From Lineolata rhizophorae (lineage: Eukaryota; Ascomycota; Dothideomycetes; Lineolatales; Lineolataceae): a stretch of 64,000 nt of DNA. The DNA lies in contig MU001687.1 in assembly GCA_010093515.1 (NCBI GenBank), positions 506,070 to 570,069 on the forward strand, read 5' to 3'. The translations under genes and the position numbers were made by a program. Of the stretch, positions 55,658 through 64,000 are shown piece after piece. A model generated the notes under the pieces. It saw only the letters and a list, made by a program, of their open reading frames with translations. It was not told where the DNA came from and ran no database searches. Position 1 is the first letter of the stretch, and each line of letters starts with the position of its first letter.

Positions 55658-56687
55658 TGGAGGGGCGTTCTGGCGGCTATTTCCGAACCTAATGTATTAG
55701 AATGGATCCGTTATCTGTACTTGTGATTTTGCTCTGGTAGGAGTTTATGGAATGTCGTGGTGTTGAGTGGACCAGGCCGCAGTTGCAGGAACACGTCGAC
55801 GTCCCACCCCCGCGTTGGGACGGACTCGTCAGGCCACCTCTACCAAGAAATTCAAAATGCATGCCGGTTTCGAGAAGGCGGCGACAACGCAGAGACTCCA
55901 ACGCCCTCAATTGTTAATCCGCCTCCTCTGAATATAGAAGGAGTGGACGATGCACGCAGAAGAGGGCGATGGGAAGGTCGCCAGGGCGGCCGGCATCGCT
56001 CGCTTAAACGTCCGGAAGAGGAATCTCAATATGGGCTCTAATGGCCGAAGCACGTGCGTGTGTCAATTTTGGACCTGCCAACGAATCGACCTCGTGGCAT
56101 CGTCCTGCAGGCTCCGGGCCGCCGAAGTTTTCCGCTGTCTTGGACTGCGCCTGTGTGGTTTGCAAGTTTGCTGTTTTGTCGCGCTTCAGCCGACCAGGCC
56201 GGCGCTCCGGCCGTCGGCGCGAGACCGGCGCTGGCCAATCATGGCCCCACCGGCGGCGGCGCACGATTGCCTTGCGCCGGCGAATACCGCGTAGCCTCGA
56301 CTGCAACTCGAAGGACTTGGAGGTTTTGTGAGCTGCAATGTTTGCCTTGCGCGCCGGATTGGTGCGCGGGCGTTGGCAGGCATGAACGAGGCTCAACGAG
56401 AAGATGCCAACGCAGCGTTGGCTCCCGCGTTCCAGCCTCATCCCTGACCCTCCCTTAGCTGGATGGCGTTATGCTTTACCTGTCACACAAGCCTCCCGTT
56501 CTCGTCATCCGTCGACAGATATGCACGAATTCCCAGCTGGCCTCTCTGCTCTCTCCTCCGCGCCCGAATTGCCCATTTTCTTTGCGGCTAGTTGCAGTAG
56601 GGCGTACGCTGGCCCGGCTGCTCCAGTATCAAGTTTCCGTGACAGCGAAGGCCCTCTCCCTTTGCTTATCACCCCCTTTCGGCAGTC
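55658..56687. other. Intergenic between tandem genes, 1.0 kb
   Basis: Contains the promoter of the DUF6594 gene, pyrimidine-rich towards 56687. No gene is supported. Confidence 0.5.
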
Positions 56688-59375
56688 ATGGTAGGACACA
56701 TACCTACACAGACACCCCTCATTGCCACGAGCGTTTCGTTCGTTTCGCCACTCTCAAGCTGTGTTCCGCTGATTCCCACCGTACTCGGAGCAGGCCGAGA
56801 CTACTGCTTCTCCAGTTGACGCGCGGTGCCAATCGTACCCTTCGCGCCAGGCCGTTCCCGAGCTGTCGCCGTCGGACGGCCAGAACCGGAAGAACGCTCC
56901 ACTCACCTCGCAGGAAACCTCGCGCCGCCGACGCTCGACAAGGCTGAAACGCGGTTCCGAAGGACACCAGCCCTTCAGCTCGCCCACTTGGGTCGACGAA
57001 GACCACGACGACCCGCCGCGAAAGCTAACCTCTTCCTCCGGTCGAAGCCATAGTCGCAGGGCTGGCACCAAGTCGACTTCATCGCTTCGCCGCAGCGGTA
57101 CTTCTTCGAGGACACCATCAGTATTAGACTCGGCGGATCCCCCGCCCGAGCGGGGAGACGGCTTTCCCGGCTTCTTCCCCACACTCGGCCGCATACTAGA
57201 GGGCAAGGAGAGCGACTATAACCGGAGGCGGAACTCCGAGACACCTTCGCGCAGTCGGACTAGGGACAACCACGGTTCTGCGCGGCCGTCGTCTTCTCGG
57301 CGGAGCCGGACGGGTGGAGATGATGCTCGTGTAGCCTACCACCGGGCAGTTCCTACCAAACATCGTCAGGTGCATCGGCGCGCCGAGGCCCTCGCCAGCC
57401 CCTCTCTGGTGTCCGTACTCTCAGCCCTCACCAACACTTCGAGCACGTCAAGCGGTAGCAATTCCACCGTCACGCAGCAATCCTATGACAAAAGCGTGAA
57501 CGAGAAGCGCCGAAAGGCGGCCGACCGTCCTAAAAAGTCGTCGGCCGGGCCCTTCTCGTCTTTACACGCTGTCGGTAACGGCATTTCGGCTGGTAGCGCC
57601 GACGGCGCCACGCCTCCAATGAACGGCCACGACGCCGACGAATCACCGAATGTATTCAGCTTCATGGAGAGCGTACCGGAGGGATCGGGTCCGGCGTCCG
57701 TGCCCATGCACCCCACCAAGTCAGCTGGTTCGTCTGGGTACGCACCATCGGACGGAGGCTCCCCTCACCACTCTGCTAGCACTCCCCGCCGCTCGCCGTC
57801 AGGTTCGACGTATGTGAATCCCAGCGCACCCATTCCCACAATGGCCGCATGCCATGATTCTTGGTCGCAGCAGGACCGGTTCAACGACTCCGGCATTTCG
57901 ATGCGGGACAGTAGTCCCGAGCCGTCGCTGCCGCGGAAGGCAAGCATTGGGAAGCAGCCGAGCGTGCACGACTCGGAAGACGAAGGGGAAGAGGAAGAGG
58001 AAGAGGAAGAAGAGAGAGAGGGCGATTGGGCTTCCCGCATGGCCATGGCCAGGCGCGATTCCATGTTGTCCAACTCACGGAAGTCGCAACCGTCGCGGAC
58101 CCAGTCTCGTCAAAGCGACGAGCATCGCCGCCAGCGCCTCGTGAACCAGGAAGAACAGCTTCGCCAGCACATCGACCAGAGCCCGCAGCAGCTCCAGAGC
58201 CCTCAGCCAAAGCGCAGGCTTAGCTTCTTCCCCAATCCTACTCCCGAACTCCGTCCTCCCATGCCGTCCGTCCCTCCTAGTGAACCGCAGTTTGGGCTCC
58301 ACAACAGTGCTCTCTTCCCTCCTCCGCCAGCGTACCCACCGGGACCTTCGGGCCCATCCCCCTTCCTTGTGCCTCCGCCTCCTCAGCATATGCAGCACCA
58401 ACCTCCTCCGTTCATGAATGCATACCGCCCGCCTGACTTGAGCAAGACTACACTGGCCGGCTACGAACTCCTAGCAACCGAACTATCTAAATGTGACGAT
58501 CCGGAGTCTACCGCCGAACATTCCTTTCAGCCACTCTACCGCAAGTTCGAGACGCTTAATCATCGCGTCCTCTTACATTTACAGGAAGAGATCACGGAGC
58601 TCGAGGAGGAGCTCCGTGTCCTCGACGAATGCATTGCTCAACTGGCCCAAACGGACGAGGAGGGAAACCTGGTCCCAGCGTCACGGCGCAGAGACGCCCG
58701 CTGCGGTGGCGAATTGCAGTACAGGCGGACAGATCTTCTCGGGCGTATCTTCATCAAGTTAGGACAGTACAGTGCGTTTTGCCTCCCCCTTGAAGTTGCT
58801 TTTCGTGCATACATGAATGCAAGTGTCATAACGCCACGCTAACCCCCGCGCCTCCCTTTCCCCGCAAAAACTTAGACCAGGCACTAGCGTCGTACAGCAA
58901 CATGGTGCGCAACTGCACTCCCGCCCGCGCCGACGATGTCCGCGCCTACCAGGAATGGATGGCGACCCACCGGCCCGTCGACCCCGCCGAGGCCCGCTTC
59001 CTCGACCGCGATGGCGACCTCATGTCCGTGGCGCGGCCCGCGCGGCGGGTTCATCACGGTGACGGCCGGGACGGTCGCTGTGACGGCGCCGCCGTCGGGT
59101 CAGGTGCCGGTGACGAGGGCCCGGGCGGCGAAGGCGCCGCCGTCGCCGGCGCCACGGCTGCGGCGGAAGGCGCCCCCGCCAACAAGCTTCACGCCGCGGC
59201 GCTGGGGCTCCTCGTGTGCGTGATGCCGCTGGTCGCGTTCGTGGCGCACGAGGACTTCGCGGGGCGCGTCGTGATGCTGGGCGCCATTGGCGTGGCCGGG
59301 GCCGTGGTCATCACGTCGACGGGGCTGTGGCACGCCCTGGGCGAGAGGGAATGGGGCGTTTGCGGCGCGGTGTAA
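56688..59375 (+). CDS. DUF6594 membrane protein with long disordered N-terminus
   Basis: The frame is open from 56773 to 58842 with no ATG until 57618, so an upstream exon must supply the start. The best solution is an exon ending in just ATG at 56688-56690, with donor GTAGGA, a CTGAT-like branch site and acceptor GGAGCAG at 56793. Exons are then 56688-56690, 56794-58771 and 58876-59375 (826 aa). The first 550 residues are Ser/Arg/Pro-rich and disordered, with an acidic run. DUF6594 follows (about 555-826): GYELLATELSK, FQPLYRKFETLNHRVLLHLQ, EEITELEEELRVLDECIA, LLGRIFIKLGQYNQALASYS and, at the end, two membrane segments (AAALGLLVCVMPLVAFVA; VVMLGAIGVAGAVVITSTGL). The family is fungal, membrane-bound and functionally uncharacterised. 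The main body is firm; the start is a hypothesis. Confidence 0.75.
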
Positions 59376-62300
59376 GTTCAGAACCACCACACTAGCTATC
59401 TGTCTGTACCCGGCGATCTGTGTGTGTGCGCGTGACGCGGGGATTTCGGGACCTGCGTTATCGGGGCCTTATATCGGAGGTCTTTTATGGAGTTGCAAAT
59501 GCACGTTGCATGCGGGGGAATGATTCGTGTTTGCCCCTCCCGGCTTCTCTTTCTTTATCTTGAGGGCGCGTTTGGCTCACCGCCTCATCGTCGCAGATAT
59601 TTTGCCCTCATGGCCCTTTTTGCCGCCGTCGTCTGATGTGCCGCCCCCCAGACTCTCTCGACCAGCCTGCCCCGTCAAGCGGGAAAGGGTGGCTTGAAAG
59701 TTTGCACCGAACCGACTTCCCGTCACATTGCTTGGCGCACACCGATTTTTCGACCCTTCGGTTCGGGCTCCCGCTCTCTTACATTTTATTTTGACTTTCC
59801 GATCGCTTTCAAGCTTTGAGCAGGGGTGGGAGGAGTTCAACGCAGCTCACGAGATCGACGAATGATGTGATGGGGAAGCATACTTTCGGCGTCATGGCGG
59901 CCCAAATGTGATTTTATGCTTAATTTAGGGCCTTTTTCGGTGGCGCTCTTGGCCCCCTTTAATGGCCCGGATTTTTGTCTGGTTATTATTCGTTTATGTA
60001 TGGTCATCCGGTGCGATCTTGTGGCAGTTCCGCTGATGCAATGGACCGCGGATCCGGTTAGCGGCCGAGGAGCTACTAGCATCATCCGTCGTTGAGCAGT
60101 TCCTTTTCAATTGCGTTTGCCGTGGCTGCCGTTTTGTCTTTTGCTCCAGGTGGGCTGGCGGCGGTGCCGGCGTCGTTGCTAGGCCCATTGGCTTTGAGCG
60201 AGCACCTCACGCACCTGCAGCAATCACGGCGGGCTGCAAGGTCCCATGACAGGTCCTCGGCGCTGCGCGGTCGTTGGTCCCAAGGACCAGACCGCGTAGT
60301 GAGCGGTCCGTTCCGGATGGGAGGTGCCTGGGTATTGGGACGGCTCCTCTTGCTTGGGCCGCGAGCGCCGAACGGCCGTTTTACGTGCGCCTCGCATGAA
60401 CTCGCGGAGGTTTTTTGAAGGCCGCGTTTGTCAGGGGCGAAGCGGGTAATGCCAAACGAGAGGATTGCGGTCCGGTCTGTAACTGCGGCCTGCTATCGGT
60501 GTTCTACGTAGCTCGCGGCTCCTCTTCGGGCTCTTTCGCCTGCCACATGTAGATGTTTCAGCAATGTTCCCGTTCGAACGCTTCGTGAGTTTTGCGTCGC
60601 TTTGCATCGTATTCGGCGGACGGGCTCGGGCCTTCGTCGAGCACCCGGACGACGATCCTCTGTACTGCAAGTGGTGATGTTCAAGGCGTGAACGGCCTCG
60701 ACCTCCGAGGGCCCGCCGAGCGTGGAGAGAGATCGAATGGTCAACAGACGCCCGAATACAACCTTGCTCACCGCGTCTATCGTTGTGACTGCTCATCGCC
60801 TCCTACATATCCACATACTACATACCACATAGAGCTGTCCGATCCCGCAAATGTCAGCCCAGAAGGAAAAAGAAAAACCTGAGATAGCGCAAGGCGAAGG
60901 AGTTGTCTGAGCGCCTCCCGCACCACCCCCCGGATTGCCGACGCGGCAACGCTCGTCAATCGCTCGTCGCTCATCATCGTCAGTCCGTCCCGTCACCCAA
61001 GCAAGCCCGCTCAACCTTCGCTAAAAAAAGGATCCTTGCTCCGCTCGCCAAGGGACGCCCGGCCCCTCCCCTCCCTACTGCACACCAACATACCCCAGCT
61101 TCAATGGCAAGTCCCTGCGCAACGCCCGCCCGCCGCCCGCCCGCGGCCGCCCCACGACTTTCGGCCGCCCACCCGCCGTCGCATTGTCGGGTGCGCTAGC
61201 GGAAACGCCACGGCGCGGTCATGTGCGCGCGATGATCTGCATGGCGCGGCCTGGCGCCATGGCCCGGAAGCGTTTTCGCGGATTTGCTTTTTTTTCACTC
61301 TCTCTCTCTTCTCGCGGGGTGATGTGCGGGCGCGGTTGCTGCGGAGGCGGAGGAGAAGGGACAGGAGCAGGAGCAGGGGCCCTCGGAGCCAAGGGGAAAG
61401 GTCCTCGCTGGGCCGTTGCGCGTTTTGCTTTTCTGTGTCCGTTGCGGGCTTCGGGGGCGTCGAGGTTGTTTTCGAACCCTCCCCCCACCCCCCGGCCGAG
61501 GGGACGGAGTGCCCAGGGGCGTTTAGCGAGCGGGCTGCTCGGCTGGCTGGCGGCCGGAGGCCGTCGGGTCGACTCGGCCGAGGCCGGAGGATGAGGCCTT
61601 GTCCTTGCCGGGTGCCCGCGTAGCTAGCGTTGCGAGCTTGGCTGGGAGGGGAAGGGGATCTCTCTCGCCTGGGACGGGAGCGGTGGAGCGCTGGCGGGAT
61701 TGGCGGGCGAAACTAAGTAGGTAGGTGCGCTAGATTGAAGCCCGTTCAGTGGGAGTCTTACCTACTACGTAGGTTCAATAGTGACTCTTGAGGACTTGGG
61801 CCTTGAGACTCGGGACTCGGGGCGGGGCTGAGAATAGAACGGAGCGCTACGAAACTCAATTGTGAGTCCAGAGCTCCATCTGTTTTCCCGCCCATCCACG
61901 ATTTTAGTCGCCGCGCCCCAAAGTGTGTTATTCATGGAGCGGAAGCATTCCGACCCGCTCGTGCATCACTGGATCTGACTTCTGGTTCACTTGCTTTCAG
62001 CTCCGGCCAGAACTTAGAGGACTCGCACTCCCCGCTGCGTACATAGGAAACGCAAGCTCCCGTCTCCGAAATAACCACTGCCGCATTAGGCAGCATCTGG
62101 GAAATCGGGTGCCCGCGGGATCAGCGGTCCAGCATCGGACGCGCCAGTCGTCACAAAAGATGTGTGCTCGAGCGAGAGGCAAGGGCCGCCGCGTGGTCCG
62201 CGCAAGAACAAAATCTTCGATTCAACACAATCGCGCGGTTTGGCGGGATCGGCGGTCAAGGTCACTTTCTCACGTTTATTTGCTATCTCTCGCCGCGAGC

Positions 62301-63819
62301 CGAGCAAATGTTTTACGGCTGCTTCGCTTGAAGGTCGGATGGAGTGGCGGCTGCAATCAGACCGGAGCAACGAGAGAAAAAGTTCAGGGAGATCAGAGGC
62401 ACCCCAGGGTATCGATACGGAGTATATGCTGCTACAGGCTGATGTGCGGAGCCAGTGTCGAACGGCAGTGTTGGCACGATGTACCTGTTCGCCGCGCAGT
62501 CGGCGGGCCCGGTACTTGGGCTAACAATTGGGTCCCGTCGGTACATACTCCGTATGTACATACGACCTTAAGCTTGTTCCTGATCGGCCGCGCCTCGACG
62601 CGGATAATGATAGGCACATGCTACCTACATACACACATACATGATGGGACCCGGTCCTGCATTCGCGCGATTTGAAATCGTTATCGCGGGACTCGCGCAC
62701 CTAGGCCAGGCACGAAGAGAGCTTCTGCGGGACCGAGCTGTGAGTCAGGTCGCCCGTGGTGGTGTAGGAGGAGTGGAGGGCGGTCGCACAAAGGCGGCCC
62801 ACCAGCAGCTGGCCGAGCCGGCTAGTGCCGCGGCGAACGGGCATTCGTGGCCGGGGGCGGAGGACTCGGAGGTGGGCCTACGCATGTAGGTGTGTATAAC
62901 GATGCATTCTGGGTTGCGCTTGCGCAAGGGTTGAGCTTCGCGGCGCCGGGCCCCCAGAGCTCTCTCGTCGACGATACATGAACTCAATCGGGGGAGGGCG
63001 GAGAAGGGCCCCGGCGGGGTTTGGCGGACGATTGCCCGTTTGGACGGCGGGCGGCCGGGGTGCGAGCGACGCAATTGCCGGGGGAGGCGTCGGACAAGGC
63101 ACGGCGGCCGGCTGAGGATGGGCTGGGGGCGGGTGGGCGGGCAGGCGGCCGAGGCTCTGGGCTGGGCTGGGCGCGCGGGCGCGGGCGCGCGTCGTGGGCG
63201 GGAAGCCGGGCGCCAGTCGGCCAGCCAACCCCTGACTCCGTGCGCCGCCCGCCTGCGTCCTGGGCCGCCGCCCGCCCCTCCATCAGGCAGAGAAGAGCGG
63301 GTCCGGGGCCCGCCAGCCGGCGCCCCCAGGCACAAGGCACCGCCCGCCCGCCCTCCGCGGCCGCTCGTCTCCAGGCACGGCGACAAGCGCGCAGTTCCGC
63401 AATAATAATCCCCATTCCATCCCCACCCCCGGCTCTCCGTCGCGGCCAGAGCTGCCCACTCCCTACGACCTCGTCGACGGCCTCGCCGCTCTCGCTCTGT
63501 CTCTCCATCTCCACGCTCGGTGCCGCCGCGCCCCCTTTTGGCGCCCGCCAGCAAAAAGCCCCGGAGAAGTTCGTCGGTGGCGTTGTAGTCTCCAGCTCTG
63601 AAACAGCAAGCCGGAGGAGGCAAGGCCAGAGAGAAAATAAGCTCCTTGTCGCCCGCCGAGACCTATCTCTCCGCAACATCATACATATCAGCCGCCGCCC
63701 CAGCCGCCCGCGCTCCGTCCAGCACCGGCAGTTCCGCCAGCGACCACCTCTTGCAGCCCTCATCGAGAGCGCTGCCAGCCGCCCGCGCTGTCTCCTTCCA
63801 TCGTGCTTCTGGAACGCTC
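59376..63819. other. Intergenic, 4.4 kb
   Basis: No gene is supported. Features seen are CTACGTAG palindromes at 60504 and 61765, TACGGAGTA at 62416 and its reverse complement at 62546, and a very GC-rich block (63000-63400) open in several frames without a coding signature. The last 200 bases look like the leader of the next gene. Confidence 0.45.
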
Positions 63820-63878
63820 ATGAAGGCGCGCATGTCCAAGCGCGTCGACGCCCTGTCCGGATCGCCTGCGCGACGCTC
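63820..63878 (+). CDS. First exon of a gene running off the right edge
   Basis: An ATG at 63820 (and another in frame at 63832) opens a short coding segment, MKARMSKRVDALSGSPARRS, ending in a consensus donor (CTC|GTAAGT at 63879) after two bases of a codon. The intron continues beyond the window. The protein family cannot be told from about 20 residues. The strong donor directly after a Ser/Arg-rich N-terminus is the main support. Confidence 0.45.
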
Positions 63879-64000
63879 GTAAGTTACGCAGTCGCCGCCG
63901 CAACCTAAAGCTTGCCACGTCTGCAAGACAGAGGGCGTGTGTGAGTGGTGTGTGTGTGCGCGTGCGCGCCGCCCCCCCTCCCCGGCTGCAGCAGCCGGTC

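Noticed and set aside
62745-63908. Long frames on both strands in the GC-rich block before the last gene
   Set aside because: They mirror each other, are low complexity, and the region reads as promoter and leader.
1-64000. tRNA, 5S rRNA, CRISPR arrays and transposon or retroelement proteins
   Set aside because: I looked for tRNA T-loop signatures, 5S core sequence, regularly spaced repeats and reverse transcriptase, integrase or transposase motifs, and saw none. A tRNA or covariance-model scan would settle the RNA genes.

Overview
This window is nuclear DNA of a filamentous ascomycete (Pezizomycotina, most likely Sordariomycetes). The evidence is many short GT-AG introns, GC-rich third codon positions in the real genes, multi-kilobase gene-free stretches, and recognisable fungal families: a GatB C-terminus, CMR1, an Mtf2-like protein, a Gbp2/Hrb1-like three-RRM protein, arginase, a type-II NADH dehydrogenase, a DUF6594 protein and an IgE-binding-protein-like secreted protein. 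The species cannot be named from sequence alone. Gene models were assembled by hand from splice signals, reading phase and remembered family conservation; no alignment was run. Layout, left to right: the 3' end of mitochondrial GatB (+, 1-635); a hypothetical gene (+, 1337-2419); a secreted IgE-binding-like gene (-, 3281-4693); a 3.5 kb gap; CMR1 (-, 8158-10039) divergent from an Mtf2-like gene (+, 10380-11900); a mitochondrial carrier (+, 12801-14699); a Gbp2/Hrb1-type RNA-binding protein (-, 16209-18556); a gene-poor stretch of about 10 kb (18.6-28.5 kb); a small glycine-zipper-like protein (-, 28483-28959); a 1096-residue single-pass membrane protein with a mucin-like ectodomain (-, 30460-33750); a conserved fungal protein of unknown function (+, 35597-39031); a small single-pass membrane protein with an Asp/His repeat (-, 40593-41559); a 2EXR/F-box-like protein (+, 44983-46209); arginase (+, 48389-49615); an AT-richer gene-poor interval (49.6-53.6 kb); an alternative NADH dehydrogenase (+, 53672-55657); a DUF6594 protein (+, 56688-59375); a 4.4 kb gap; and the first exon of a gene that runs off the right edge (+, 63820). 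Functionally, five of the named genes concern mitochondria or nitrogen: GatB (Gln-tRNA formation), the Mtf2-like protein (mitochondrial gene expression), a solute carrier, type-II NADH dehydrogenase, and arginase. They are not an operon, and nothing shows joint control beyond the divergent CMR1/Mtf2 promoter. No rRNA, tRNA, CRISPR array, intact transposon, retroelement or biosynthetic cluster was recognised. The observations most worth checking are an 8-nt microexon in the RRM gene, a probable start-codon-only exon in the DUF6594 gene, a phase-compatible Cys/His-rich acidic candidate exon inside an 831-nt intron of the secreted-protein gene, a recurrent CTACGTAG palindrome in non-coding DNA, and the Asp/His repeat in the small membrane protein.
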